From: Fragum whitleyi
Lineage: Eukaryota > Mollusca > Bivalvia > Cardiida > Cardiidae
Direction: 5' to 3'
NCBI GenBank assembly: GCA_948146395.1
Contig: OX411543.1
Location: 66,847,474-66,911,473, forward strand
Length of the DNA stretch: 64,000 nt
Numbering within the stretch: the first letter of the stretch is position 1; the number at the start of each line of letters is the position of its first letter. Positions 24,326 to 35,962 of this stretch are shown in pieces. The translations under genes and the position numbers were made by a program. The notes beneath the pieces were generated by a model that saw only the letters and a list, made by a program, of their open reading frames with translations, was not told the origin of the DNA and ran no database searches.

Positions 24326-24825
24326 TACATTTGATTATATCATGTGAACCTTGTCTAGAATGTGCTGTCAACTTATTCTGATTTTTCAATATGTTTGATT
24401 CACAGCCATCAACTAACACTCCATGACCAAATCAGAAAAATAGTGAACAAATAATGTTTGTTTACAATAGCAAAGTACCAGCCTTAGAAAGAACAAGATG
24501 TTCTAGTGCTGGAATTGCAAAAGCTTCCATTGTAAGGTATATCCTCAAAACTCGGATAAGCACAGACTGCATGTGTACTGCATAACATACACCATAATTA
24601 TTGTACTTACCGTTTCAGGTTTCCAAACCAATGTGTCAGTAAGTGTGTTATGCAAAGTCATCTATTTGTTTTTACAAAATGCATTGTATTCATTAATAAA
24701 AGAAATTGCTGTTTAAAAAATGTTCATTTTCATTTAACCCCAAAATCTAATTAATGCCAATAAACAACAGACAATGACTCCCTTCAAGGAATTTAATCTT
24801 AAAAGAGCTTTTGCCGATGCTTTCA
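24326..24825. other. anonymous DNA between repeats
   Basis: No gene or structure recognised. Confidence 0.4.
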
Positions 24826-26029
24826 CAAAACTAGAAAGCCATGAATGGCTTGAGTCGCTCCACAGGCTTGAAATTCTTGTAAAAGCAAATAAATGTTTTG
24901 ACTAGATTTTTAGATATTTGGGGTTCTACTGATGTTGAAAATGATTTTCAAAGTTTGAACTAAATACAGAATAGAGAAATGACTTCCGCTCTTAAAAGAC
25001 ATATTTCTCATCAAATCAAAATGAATTTTGGCTGCATGATAATGGGTCACACAAAGATCATACCAAAACTTTTGATTGATATCCATCAGTTACATTCTGA
25101 GAAAATGATTTTCAAAGTTTCCAAAATTTAACTCATTGAGAAATGACCTCCACCCATAAAATGCATATTTTTCATCCAATCAAAATAATTTTTGGTACAC
25201 TGATAAAGGGTCACTCAAGGATCATTCCAGTGAAATTTGGTTGGTATCAAAATATTAGATTCTGAGAAAATGCTTTTCAAAGTTTCCAAAATATAACATA
25301 TGGAGAAATGACCTCTGCCCATAAAATGCATATTTTTCATCTGATCACAAGGATTTTTTGTAGACTGATAAAGGGTCACCCAAGGATCATTCCAGTGAAA
25401 TTTGGTTGATATCCATGAGTTACTTTCTGAGAAAATGATTTTCAAAGTTTCCACTATATAACATATAGATAAATGACCTCCGCCCATAAAATGCATATTT
25501 TTCATCCGATCACAATGATTTTTTGTAGACCGATAAAGGGTCACTCAAGGATCATTCCAGTGAAATTTGGTTGATATCCATGGGTTACATTCTCAGAAAA
25601 TGATTTTCAAAGTTTCCACTATATAACATATAGACAAATGACCTCCGCCCATAAAATGCATATTTTCCATCCGATCACAATGATTTTGTAGACTGTTAAA
25701 GGGTCACCCAAGGATCATTCATGTAAAATTTAATTGGTATCCATTGATTAGAATCTGAGAAAACTCATTTTTTACCATATTTGGAAATTAGCCACGCCCA
25801 TTAAATCCATGTTTGTCATTGGATCAAAATTTCTTGAACAACTTTGAAAGAGGGTCACCCAAGGATCATTCCTGTGAAGTTTGGTTGAAATCTATCCAGT
25901 AGTTTCTGAGGAGAAGATTTTTAAAGAAAAGTTTACGACCGGACGGACGGACGCACGCACGGACGGACGGACGGACGCACGACGGACACAACGCCATGAC
26001 AATAGCCCCAGTGGCTTTCAGCCAGTGGA
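24826..26029 (+). mobile_element. modular hairpin/CTAA element H1 (pearl/Helitron-like, non-autonomous)
   Basis: Left end ACAAAACTAGAAAGCC with a small hairpin (AGCCATGAATGGCT), then GAGTCGCTCCACAGGCTTG. The core is a tandem array of about six units with a 165-base period: AATGATTTTCAAAGTT or a close variant at 24939, 25104, 25269, 25434 and 25599, then a diverged unit. An ACGG/ACGC microsatellite follows at about 25936-25990. The right end is an imperfect hairpin AGCCCCAGTGGCTTTCAGCC ... AGTGGAG closing with CTAA at 26025-26029. Left arm, tandem core, ACGG microsatellite and right arm is the layout described for bivalve pearl elements, often grouped with Helitrons. No replicase is encoded. 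Confidence 0.75.
25936..25990 (+). repeat. ACGG/ACGC microsatellite of H1
   Basis: An interrupted run of GGAC and GCAC tetramers between the tandem core and the right terminal hairpin. Confidence 0.85.
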
Positions 26030-26194
26030 GCTAAAAACTGTCAGTCATATATTGTAAGAAAAGAATAGTTCACATTCAAGAATGGATTGGTTGATTTTGC
26101 GTTGTACGTCCTACTCAACAGTTAAGGTCATAATTGAGCCGCGACGTCAGAAAACCAACAATGTGGTTTTCGACCAGGTCCGAAAAAAAAAAAC

Positions 26195-26372
26195 GGGCAG
26201 TGAAGCGACAGAAGATAACTAGAAGCTTAATTTCGTATTAAGAAAATAGAGGGATTGCACTATCGGTGTAGCAAAAACAAGGGCGCTGATCAGCTTCGGG
26301 GCTACCGCAAAGCTGATCTATGCCTTTATTTTCGCATATGCAGATTGTTGCTTTTCCCATGAGGCGGCTCAA
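26195..26372 (+). repeat. third copy of the 23.3 kb dispersed repeat
   Basis: GGATTGCACTATCGGTGTAG, AAGGGCGCTGATCAGCTT, AAAGCTGATCTATGCC and GCAGATTGTTGCTTTTCCC match phrases at 23340-23420 and 23815-23835 in the same order. Confidence 0.65.
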
Positions 26373-26799
26373 TTTATGGAGACTGGATTTTGGTTTAAAG
26401 TCTAATCAAAAAGACTGCAGAAACCCATCTCAACCCATCTAGTGATGTAATGATCATCCAGTGGTATTGATTAGTGAGTTACGATAATCGATTACACTTT
26501 GTCATAATCGATCATAGGAAAACATGGATAAACAGTAGAAAAAATCATTTTGAATAAACAACATTTCATTTCCGCAGCGCTTTCTCCTTTGCTCCAAACT
26601 GGAGCAATTCTTTACTTGTTTTATATAGTTTTAGGTCTCGCAGAGTTGCCATCACGAGGCCGTCAAGGGGTCGGCCTCAATTATAGGAATCAGCTACAGT
26701 AATCGACGAATAATTTCTCAATCTTTATTACTAGAACGATAGCAATTCGCTTGCTGAAAGGCCGCCTAGGTTTTAGCTATGATTATTATAAATAAATAA
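26373..26799. other. anonymous DNA
   Basis: Short ATAATCGAT motifs repeat near 26480-26510. No gene seen. Confidence 0.4.
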
Positions 26800-27480
26800 T
26801 TAGAAAATCTTCTCCTCTAAAAATACTTTACTTCATTGATATGATCCTAGGGTCATGCTCTTTCAAAATACTTCTAAGATTTTGAATCGGGACAAAATGG
26901 GGTCAAAAAGTGTTAAAAAGGTCCAATCTTAGAAAAAATCTTCTCATCTGAAACTAGTCATCAAAATTTGACCACATTTCACAGATATGATCCTAGAGTA
27001 ATGCTCTATCAAACTACTTCAAAGGTTTAATCGGGGTCATAGGGTGGTCAAAGATAGGGTCCCCGAAAGGTCACATCTTATTTTTTATCTAGATGTCACA
27101 GTTTTGGCACAATCTTTCTCAAACTTGATCAGAATGTTTGTCTAAGCTTAAGAAAAATTCTTATACATTTCTGTTGCAATCTGACTCATGTCAAGGTAAA
27201 AGGCTTCTTATAGACAAATATCTTATTATCACCCCAGGGGTCACTATTTTGGCTCTATCTTTCTTATGCTAAAGGAAAAGGCGCCTTAAATATTATATAG
27301 CCATAGGATTATCCTTTAATTGGATCTGTAGACCTAGATTTTGACCCTGCTTGACCTGATTGGAATTTTGTGTAAGATTTCATCATGGCAATCAATCAGA
27401 AAGGTTAATTGGGCAAGATTAAGACTTACTTATTTCCCTTAGTTTGGCCTTCAATCGGAGGTCAAAAGGGGAGGTAAATA
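26800..27480 (+). repeat. diverged ~145 bp modules
   Basis: GATATGATCCTAGGGTCATG at 26838 recurs as GATATGATCCTAGAGTAATG at 26983, period 145. Further right, GATTTCATCATGGCAATCAA and GGTTAATTGGGCAAGA resemble the module of the 46-47 kb array. No ends were found. Confidence 0.55.
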
Positions 27481-27534
27481 GGTCTAGAGTTGGTCGCCTT
27501 CTGATTCTCACTCTAGCTTACTGACAAAAACACT

Positions 27535-27655
27535 CACGCATACAATACGCATGCAGTCATGCACCCAAGCGCCCACGCACTCTCAAACACACACACGCAC
27601 GCAAACCCACATGCACAGACGCACGCACATGCACACAAACACGCACTCACTTTCG
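27535..27655 (+). repeat. CA/CACG-rich microsatellite
   Basis: Interrupted CACGCA, CACACA and CATGCA repeats. The 102-codon frame across it (histidine- and threonine-rich) is a by-product of the repeat. Confidence 0.85.
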
Positions 27656-27904
27656 TATAATATTATTTTTTGCTCTAGTTGTATCATTTATTTGTTTGTG
27701 TTATTTGTGCTTTGTATGTGTTGTATGAGATGTATGTTTGTACAAATCTTGAATGAGAACAATTTCCTTGTAAATATTGGACTGCTGTATGTAAATACAA
27801 ATACATGTATATGGTTGCAAAACATTCGAAGCATTTATCAATATGTTTGCACAATGTGAATGCTAATTGTAATTAGAACATTTCTTTTTATTACTTCTTG
27901 AAGA

Positions 27905-28050
27905 AGGTTTTTAATGAGGTTTAACGCTGCTTTCAACAATTTTTCGGTTATATCGCCCGGCTGAAGCACCTAACAGTGGGTTCCTGGTATTTCTTACACT
28001 GGTCAGTGCTTCTATTACACCCATTTCTAGCCTCCAGCTGCTATTCCACA
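27905..28050 (-). mobile_element. S1 SINE 3' part
   Basis: TTTAACGCTGCTTTCAACAA, TTCGGTTATATCGCCCGGCT and TTCCTGGTATTTC match the 9.58 kb SINE, in minus orientation. The tRNA-like head is missing. Confidence 0.65.
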
Positions 28051-29576
28051 TACGTCTATTCATTATTGGGTTATATCACTTATTTCGCGTTTATGTGGGC
28101 GTTGACATATTTAGGGCCTCTGCAAATGCTTACGTTCATAAAATTGTAATTTGACGCTATTACTGCATACAATGAAAGACCGGAATATCTAATCAAAAGG
28201 AGGATCGCATAACAACTGTGAACTACATATAGATCAACGTCGTTGGTAATTTGCTCAAAATTAATGTAAAACATTCTAAACGTCGCGTCGAATGTTAACA
28301 AAAAGTTTCCTTTTCAACGGATGAAACTAAACGTTGTTTACCTTTTTATCAGTTCATTTAAAATATTTTGGATCACCTAAATGCTCGAAAATATGTAAAG
28401 ATTTATTTCACGCCACAAAATCAGCGTAGTTCACCGGAGAATTTTTGTGAATTCTATGTTTGTATTTAAATAAACAAAGGTGAGAAAGAAAGAATCGAAA
28501 GAACGAAATATAAAATATAAAAGCTTTAACGACAAATCCGGATTAATTGAAATTTACACGATTAAAGCTTTTGTTAAAATATTCTTGTGAATTTAGCCAT
28601 GGTTAAATCGATCTATTCCTGGGTGAAAAACATAGTGGTACCCAATCCGAAGGCGAGGGATGACATCATTTACAAGCTGGGAAAGAGTCTTTTTGTACCC
28701 GGGAAAAAACGTATAATAATTTATTTAAAACTTGGAGTTTGTAAAGAATTTTTAATTGATATATTCTTGTTTTCGACTACAACTGAAAATTATTTTCCAT
28801 CGACGAGCTTCAGCCTTCTTAGTGACGTCATGCAATATAATACTCCGTAAAGTGGTTGGAGGTTTAGAAACGCGCCATGAATTTACGTAAAACTGCTTCC
28901 TCCGAAGGAAATAAAAGATTCACATAACTAGCCATTTTATAATTACAAATGTGCATAAAAAGAGAAAATAAATCGACGAATAAATGATTTATCTCTTAAA
29001 AGCGTCATTCTTTACTACTTGAAATATACAAGTGTGTTTGTGATTCAACATTTGTCCCTTGTTTCGTGACGGGTCCCATTTAGTTTTGCAATAAAGAGTG
29101 TTATTCTAAAGCAATAATTCATATCAAGAATCGCATATTTAAGATATCAAATTTACGATGGAATGCCAATAAATCATAAATTTAGAAAGCTTGCAACTGA
29201 GAAGTTATTTACGTGATTTCGCAACATATCAAAATAAGACACCAAAAGATAGAACATGCATTTTTTGTTAAGGCTTACATGCATAAATATATAAAGCCAT
29301 CATACAAAAAGGGGACGTCGTCTTCCGTTTCTCTCCTGACTACGCATTCAGATGAAATTTCTTGAGACTTTAAGGAAAGAGTTACAATGAAATTTTGAGA
29401 AAGTCATAGTGTTGTTCAAACGGTCGATTTTTCGGTTTCTGAAAACAGAATTTCTTCCTAAAAACCAAATGTGGTCGGAGCGACTCCAGCAGCTACAGTA
29501 TCTTACCCTATTAAACAAAGTTCAATACTTTCGAAAAAAAGGTTGGCAATATTTGCACTTACTATAGTTTTTGCCA
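28051..29576. other. anonymous DNA, one weak frame
   Basis: The 87-codon plus-strand frame at 28587-28850 lacks a recognisable domain and I do not call it a gene. No repeat structure seen. Confidence 0.4.
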
Positions 29577-29995
29577 CTCGGGAACCTTCGGCGATTCTAC
29601 GGGAAAGACCTCGGGAATGATATGGGCGCAGCCATGAAAGCGCGTCATTCGCACGTGGGTTTATATGACGTAACAAGCAACAACGATCCTGCTAAGGATG
29701 ACGTTGCATGCAACAAAATCAACGAAAGAATAAAGTGGGCATATTATTATGTGATGACAAAACTCCGATTTTACTGCGTTTTGTCATCAACTTATGATAT
29801 GCCTAAAAGGACCTTCACAGCAAACGGAAAGAATTAACAAAATGTGAATTTCATCAAGGGTATTTAATAATAGAGGTAGATCCACCACCAGAAGCATTAT
29901 TACCATAATAATGTCCCAAATTTATTACAATTACGTTCGAGGTACTTTCTGATTTACGGAGAAGCCCGAGTGATGTTACGAATGAGTTTTTGCTA
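29577..29995 (+). repeat. unidentified dispersed repeat R1, copy 1
   Basis: GAACCTTCGGCGATTCTACG, TTTATATGACGTAACAAGCA and ACGTTCGAGGTACTTTCTGA occur in this order. Copy 2 at 37215 has the same three blocks slightly closer together. The 88-codon frame here (29571-29837) is not conserved in copy 2, which argues against coding. Confidence 0.65.
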
Positions 29996-30228
29996 GCAGA
30001 AAAAAAATGTGTTCGATATACTTAGACGCTTTATTCTCCTTTATAAACCTGAACTTTATAGTCGGTGTACCAGTTTAACGTTCTCTGTCAAGAAATATGG
30101 CAACAAAGTTAAGAGAATTACACGCATCATTGGTTGTATTCCATACTATGACCTGACAGTAAGGCTACAGGCATCCTTTTTAAGCCTCCATTTATTTGAA
30201 TGAATTGTAAAAAAACCGCTAAGCTAAA

Positions 30229-30672
30229 ATGTTTCTAAACTTCAAAATGCAATTTGCAAACATGGTTTCTTGTGACAAAACAAAGGTTCATGATTTCGAA
30301 CCGGTTATAAAACTTGGAAACAAAATTTGGCTAACCAATTACGGTAGGATGCTTGTAGTTGCTAATGAGAGCACAAAGATAGTCCTATTTTTCATATTCT
30401 TCACTAATAATGGTTAAGCCGTACAAATCCTGTTGTCGAAGGGCAAACAGTTACAGGTCGGCATGACCGAGATGTTGTATTGAAAAGGCTCGAGAATCCT
30501 ATTAGAACCGACTGTGTAAAGGCATTAAGGCATGTTTACCTTCTTCATGATATTGCTCCATCACATACACTGTAGCTTTTAAATCCATTTTTGACGTCTA
30601 AAAAGGTGACCGTCTTGCCATACCCACCATACCCTCAGGATCTAGCACCATACGCCTTTTTCCATGCAAGAT
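30229..30672 (+). pseudogene. mariner-type transposase fragment, dead
   Basis: Conceptual translation shows the mariner catalytic core in order. VSCDKTKVHDFEP corresponds to the family TGDETW-HHFEP block with the first D at 30274. GQTVTGRH follows, then VYLLHDIAPSHT, equivalent to HDNAPSH, with the second D at 30549. PYPPYPQDLAPYAFF, equivalent to YSPDLAPSDYFLFP, comes last. From the second D to the expected third acid there are 34 residues (DD34D), but the third position is alanine (GCC at 30654). A stop follows TNNG (near 30414), a one-base frame change lies before GQTVTG (near 30440), and another stop follows PSHTL. The N-terminal DNA-binding region is not recognisable and the 3' end runs into a tandem array. 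Confidence 0.85.
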
Positions 30673-31125
30673 GGAACTTTGGAGTCTCAACAACCAAATG
30701 ATTTAAGGGTTATCTCCCCTCGAATTTGGACAATATTTACTCTCTATATACATTGTACGTAATCAACTAATTTTATGACTATTTTTTGTCGCTAACACCT
30801 TAATTTTTTCTTCAAAACCAATTACCACAAATTGAACTTTGCAAAACGGAAATTTGAAGACTCAACTTCCCCATGGTTTAAGAATTTTCCTCCTCTGCAC
30901 CTAGAACATAATTACTCTTTAAATACATAAACTACTAATTTTATTACCAGTCATGTGGTGCTAACTCCTTTTTTCGGTTATGCTTCAAAACATATGAAAC
31001 TTCATACAACTAGCAATCACAAATTGAAGTTTTGTAAGTCGCAATTTTGGATTCTAAACATCCCCCATGGTTGAGGAGTTTATCTCCTCTTGAACTTAGA
31101 CAATATTTACTCTCGATATAACCCT
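30673..31125 (+). repeat. tandem array, ~180-190 bp, 2.5 diverged units
   Basis: ACAATATTTACTCTCTATAT at 30729, ACATAATTACTCTTTAAATA at 30906 and ACAATATTTACTCTCGATAT at 31099 mark successive units. GGTTTAAGAATTTTCCTCCT-like lines precede each. It starts directly where the mariner fragment stops. Confidence 0.7.
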
Positions 31126-31470
31126 TTCTACACTTTTTCATTCATGAATTATTAAATTACTAATGACATATTGATTACTCGTTGACAATGGGAACTTGAA
31201 TCAACTTTCTTTGCTTAAAGTTCCTATTCTCAAAAAGTATCTCATTCTGCGTAAGCACTTGCGGGAGTATTAAGTCTGATTATGTGACAAGCTTTCGTTT
31301 TTCCCCTAAACCCAAGTTATTATCTGATCGTCGAAACAAGCCCCGACAGGCTGTTTGGCTCTGCCGTCAGTCTGTGCCTCAGAGGTAAACCTGAAACAGC
31401 ATATCGTGACGCATTTCAGAAATGGATTCAGAAATTGTGTATTTCAAATGTTTTCGGATACCATACAGTA
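31126..31470. other. anonymous DNA
   Basis: Nothing recognised. Confidence 0.4.
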
Positions 31471-32377
31471 CTAAGAGGTTAACTAACATGATCGAGTACA
31501 ATACTGAATTCTATTGGATGAGTACCCTGCTGAACCAGTCTATATTTGACGAGGCGACATCTTTATTTCCCACCAGGTCGTTAAAATTCTCTTCAAAAAG
31601 TAGCACAAACTTATTTTCTAAATACCAAAAAAGGAATATATTAGGAACTGGTGGATATCATCCGAATAAAGGGAGCAAAATTGCTAATAAATAAGAATAT
31701 GATGATGAAATTGAAACTTACACATGTTCTATAAATAGGAATTCAAATTAAATGTTTATTTTTAATATGTCGAATCGGCCAGTGTCACTGAAAATAGTGT
31801 TCGCATGATAAGATACGTCAGCATTTCTTTGTATCTTTCGTTGCTACATGCAGTCTTGTTTCACTTGCAAAGCTATGTAACAAATATGACACAAATTTTC
31901 AGTATATTTACAAGTTCAAATTTAATGCTATACCTCCGACGGTACGTTAAGATATATTAAAAATGCATCAAAAGTGTTGAAATCGATATTCGGGACTGTA
32001 GCCTTACTTTCACTTTCGTCCAATCTACCTTGCCTCGTTTTCACTGAACACGCTTGTCTCGTTTTCATCGTACAATATAGGTTGCCTCGATTTGGAAAAA
32101 AATCCGCATTGCACAGTAGCCTCATTTTGGTTGTACACTATAGAGCTAGATATTTCACTCTCACGTGATGCAAAATAAGCAATTTCATTGGTCTAAATTA
32201 CTGAGGTGTGAAATAAACAAAACTGATCTAACTACCATTATATCCACCAAATTCTAAGAGGTTATTTAACATGATCGTGTACAATACTGAATTCTATTGG
32301 ATGAGTACCCTGCAGAGCCAGTCTTTATTTGACGAGGCGATAGCCGAGTCAAAATATAGACTGGTTCTGCAGGGTAC
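31471..32377. repeat. 87 bp direct repeats 783 bp apart, second one extended into a 73-base palindrome
   Basis: Copy 1 (31471-31557) and copy 2 (32254-32340) share CTAAGAGGTTA, TGAATTCTATTGGATGAG and CCAGTCT-TATTTGACGAGGCGA. At 32305-32377 the sequence GTACCCTGCAGAGCCAGTCT is followed by its complement AGACTGGTTCTGCAGGGTAC, making a long cruciform-capable palindrome. Between the direct repeats, at 32015-32150, TTGCCTCGTTTTCAC-like phrases recur about every 30 bases. This could be a terminal-repeat element or a foldback end; class unknown. Confidence 0.65.
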
Positions 32378-33339
32378 GAATGTTCATTTCAAAATCACAT
32401 AAAACCGTCGATGTGACGATGTTAAATCTTGTGACCAGCCATGGAACAGAAATTGCATAGTCGAGTTTACGTAGCTTGCTGTCAAAAGGCCCTGTAATGT
32501 CGACGACTAGTCGGGGATACCAAATAGATAATGTCATGTAAGAAAAGACAAAAATGTTGTAAAATGTTCTCCGGAACCTGAGGAAGAAGCTTGCGTTTTA
32601 ATCCATTTGTTATATGTTTATTAACTTTTCTTGTTGTCATTGTATCATATGTTGTAAATGACCTGTACATGTTAAACAAATAAACTATGTTTATACCAAA
32701 AAACAAAATAAGTCTGCGATGTGTACAGAATCGCTCGGAGGCGATTACCCGTCGGTAAAATAACGACTTCCGCAAATTTAAAGACTAGTCAGTAGATTAA
32801 TATTCATAGATTAAACCAACCAACTCTTGACCCCAAATACCAATTGTCTTGTCGCCGATTTTATCACCGATTCCACTAAAAGTTGTCGGCGAGACGATGC
32901 ATCAGCCGGAGCGGTAGCACCGACTTAAAGCATCATTAGGTTGTTGTTAATGGAATTATTTCCTAAGCGAGAAAGTAAAGAAGGTAACAATTAATACAAA
33001 AAATAATTTGTAAAAAAATGAAGACTTAAGTCCAATAAAGGATCTTCCGACAAACGTAATATCTCGACCACAAATTTCAAAACGTTAATGTATCTCAATA
33101 TCTCAACCTAGCAGTGAGCAAAATATCGATTTTTAAATGTACTGAGATGTTTATACTGTCAGACTAAAAGTGGGGGAGTAAGCCTAGTGGGGATTCCAGT
33201 CTATTTGTAATGCGCCTTTGATAAATTTGGAAAATGTTGATCATATTCTTCTCTTTGATTTATAGAAAGCAGAACTTACCAACATTAAGTGCTGAAATCT
33301 TTATCAATAAGATGAATAAAAAAATAAAAGAAATAGCTG
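32378..33339. other. anonymous DNA
   Basis: GTCGCCGATTTTATCACCGA near 32850 recalls the CG-rich repeat at 46.3 and 53.2 kb, but weakly. No gene seen. Confidence 0.4.
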
Positions 33340-33598
33340 AACCTTTCAGCGCAAAGGTAGAGCATCAGACTATCATTCTAAAAGTCCCGAGTTTGATTCC
33401 CGACGGCGGAACGTGTTCGTCCCGACTCTTCCACCAATGGGTTGATGATCGTATCCTTAAGAGGTATAGCAGCTAGAAGTTAGAAAACGATGTGATGGTT
33501 TTACCAGGGATCCATTACCATGTGCTCCAGCCCCCGCAATATAACTGAATGATTGTTGAAACCGGCATAAAATTCCATTCAAACAAACAAATACAAGA
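33340..33598 (+). mobile_element. tRNA-derived SINE, family S1, most complete copy
   Basis: tRNA-like head 33340-33411: TTCAGCGCAAAGGTAGAGCA carries the A box region and GAGTTTGATTCCCGAC the B box (close to GGTTCGATTCC). Then the block CCACCAATGGGTTGATGATC, then the 3' core GTGCTCCAGCCCCCGCAATA and AACTGAATGATTGTTGAAAC, ending in CAAACAAACAAATAC. About 260 bp. The head, block, core order defines the family. An 80-codon frame across it is incidental. Confidence 0.8.
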
Positions 33599-33894
33599 GT
33601 CCACAGCTTCAGATTGCGGGTGTACAATGGATATCATGTCTACATATTGTAACATTAATGTTACAAACCCATTATTATATGTTCTAAATGACATGATCCC
33701 AAAGGGGCAATCAAAACGAGTACCCACAACATATGGTTTCAATGAGAAATGAAGAACATAAAACCGCTATAATCCCTCTTATTAAACTGCCGGAACCACA
33801 TTGATTGATATATCGGAGACGTGTACATGAAAGCGTTTATAAAGTGGGGGAAGCGGAAGTATGAAGATCAACAAACAGAATAAAATCGGTGATA

Positions 33895-34306
33895 CAGTTA
33901 TCAACATCGTGAAATTGACAACATGAATGGTTTTGGAATGAAGTTGATTGAGTGTTTGGAGCGAGTTTTGAATGAATCTAAAGGGAGGTAATTCAACACC
34001 GCTTATTTTGTTCATACCGAACAAAATGAGCGATATTTATTACCCCCCTTTACAAATTATTACCCTCCATAACTTCTATACATATCTTCCTATCTGACGC
34101 TTATAATGTACAATTTTAATTATGTCAGTGAAATCGCGTTTGTTTAGCTTCATTCATTTTAGGGACGTTGGTGGTACTTTATAAGGGAATTTGTAGCGTT
34201 TTTAAAATGTTTGAGTTAGTGTTTGGAATGATTGAATGGAGCGCTGAGTGAGCGATTGAGTTGGTTGTGATCGAGATGATTGTCAATTTTACGATGTTGT
34301 TAATTG
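33895..34306 (+). mobile_element. T1 family copy E, both TIRs and TA flanks
   Basis: TA, CAGTTATCAACATCGTGAAA at left; ATTTTACGATGTTGTTAATTG, TA at right, over 412 bp. Inside are TTTGGAGCGAGTTTTGAATG, AAAGGGAGGTAATTCAA, GTCAGTGAAATCGCG and GGAGCGCTGAGTGAGCGATT. Non-coding. Confidence 0.85.
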
Positions 34307-35014
34307 TATTGGCGTCATGGCTAGCTTATAAAGAAATTCACTGATATATATTGTTGACGGAGGGCGAGAGACTATCGTACCGAAACATAAGCTTCATACA
34401 TTATGTAATAATAATATTTTGATTTCTCAAAGACGAAATTGAAAAATAACATCACTAAATTTGAATGCATGCTCAACTTACGAATCGAACATAATTATCT
34501 AGTACTTATCTTTTGAACAAGATCGGTTCTTTACTAATAACTAATGAAAAAAACATGTATTAATTTTGTTTTAAAATATGACTCATTTAAATTTAATTTA
34601 ATTATTGAAAAATGCATAAAACCACTTACAGCATATACCAATAAACATAATGTAAAACGTAACTTAGGCGAGACTTATTACACTTGTATACCAGTCGTTG
34701 TAATATATTAAACGATTTTGAACAAGCGGAATTTCAATATGCCAATCTGAAATTAATTCATTCAATAAACCTAGATTAATATTATTATTCAATTAAGGTA
34801 TTTTGAAAATTTAATCACAAGAAGACTCATACTTCATATCCTTTCGAGAACGTGTGTATCCTCTACATAAGCCTGTATTCGTTTGAAATTGTTACTTATT
34901 AATCCGCAATGCTAATCCGCTTCCCGGAAATAAAGGTAATTTACTTTGGCCCCGGGCGTCTGATTCACCATTTTGTCGTTATGAACGCTGTGAACGATTT
35001 TTTCTTTAAACCCC
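34307..35014. other. anonymous AT-rich DNA
   Basis: No gene or repeat recognised. The 94-codon frame beginning at 34909 is low-complexity and hydrophobic with no known domain. Confidence 0.4.
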
Positions 35015-35069
35015 TTTTTTTCAAAATTATACAAAAAATTTGTACGGTTATCGATATTTCTAGCATTCT
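35015..35069 (+). repeat. 55 bp direct repeat, copy 1
   Basis: TTTTTTCAAAATTATACAAA, then CGG-NNN-TCGATATTT-TAGCATT. The partner is at 35963, 948 bases away, with about eight differences. Confidence 0.75.
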
Positions 35070-35426
35070 TGTTCCTTTGATTTTAATTGAAGTAATTGTA
35101 AACTCATTCATTCATTGGTTTTTCAATCACAATACACATATACATATAACAATTCATTTACAGTACCTCAATTCTCTACATCAAATTAATTAAGAAATAT
35201 CTGTTCTGATAAATTCTATTCATTTTTATATTGTTTATCAAAGTGATTGACGTGAAAATTTGAGCTCTGCTGATTTTAAGTGTCAATAGTTATGTGCACG
35301 GTATATAGGTATGGTACAGTTATAACTTCTTTCGGTTATATCATAACTTAAGAAACGTTCGTTGGTATGGATTAAATGATTGAAATTTGAGATGACTACA
35401 AATAAACGCTTTTGGACGATACTTTT

Positions 35427-35958
35427 TTAGCTCACCTGGGCACAACGTGCTCAAGGAGAGCTTCTAGTTACAATCTTATAAACTTCTTCTTCACCTGAAC
35501 CACTCGGCCGATTTCAATGAAATATTACCAGAATGTTCCATATGTGACCCTTTTCAAAATTGTTCGCAAAATATTGATTGGTCCATAGATATGGGCGTGC
35601 GTCGCATTTTTTCACTTGGAAATCTTTTAACGATATCTCCTGAGCCACTGGACCGATTTCAATGAATCTTTACCCGAATCTTCCTTTGGAAATCCTTTTT
35701 AAAAAATGTTCGCAAAATTTTGATTGGACCATAAATATTGGTGTGGCAGGGCAGAGCTTATTTTGAGCCCGAAATCTTTGAACGACATCTCCTCCTGAAC
35801 CACTGGGCCGATTTCAATGAAACTTTACCAGAATCTTCCTTTGGAAACCCTTTTCAAAAAATGTTCCCGGTATTTTTATTGGCCCATAAGTATTGTCGTG
35901 GGAGGGCGGGGCCAATAAGGTTCAGGTGAGCGGTTTATGACCCTTTTAGCCCTCTTGA
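35427..35958 (-). mobile_element. modular hairpin/CTAA element H4
   Basis: On the minus strand the right end is a hairpin (stem AGCTCTCCTTGAGCAC / GTGCCCAGGTGAGCT, loop about 3) closing in CTAA at 35430-35427. The core has three modules of about 145-155 bp, each with CCGATTTCAATGAA (35508, 35653, 35808), GACCCTTTTCAAAA-like and TTGGCCCATAAGTAT-like phrases. The left end on the minus strand is TCAAGAGGGCTAAAAGG, then CGCTCACCTGAAC. Compact at about 530 bp. A 63-codon frame inside is incidental. Confidence 0.7.
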
Positions 35959-35962
35959 ATTT

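Noticed and set aside
25215..25544. 109-codon minus-strand frame with two similar halves
   Set aside because: The halves are two 165 bp tandem units of H1; 165 is divisible by 3, so a frame open in one unit stays open in the next.
27551..27859. 102-codon His/Thr-rich frame
   Set aside because: Its start is translated CA/CACG microsatellite; the rest has no known domain.
28587..28850. 87-codon frame as a host gene
   Set aside because: No domain, splice context or repeat match could be found; length is within chance for this amount of sequence.
31471..32340. 87 bp direct repeats as LTRs of a retrotransposon
   Set aside because: They are too short, lack TG...CA ends and enclose only about 700 bases without primer-binding site or coding sequence.
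35738..35929. 63-codon frame beginning at 35738
   Set aside because: It lies wholly inside module repeats of H4.
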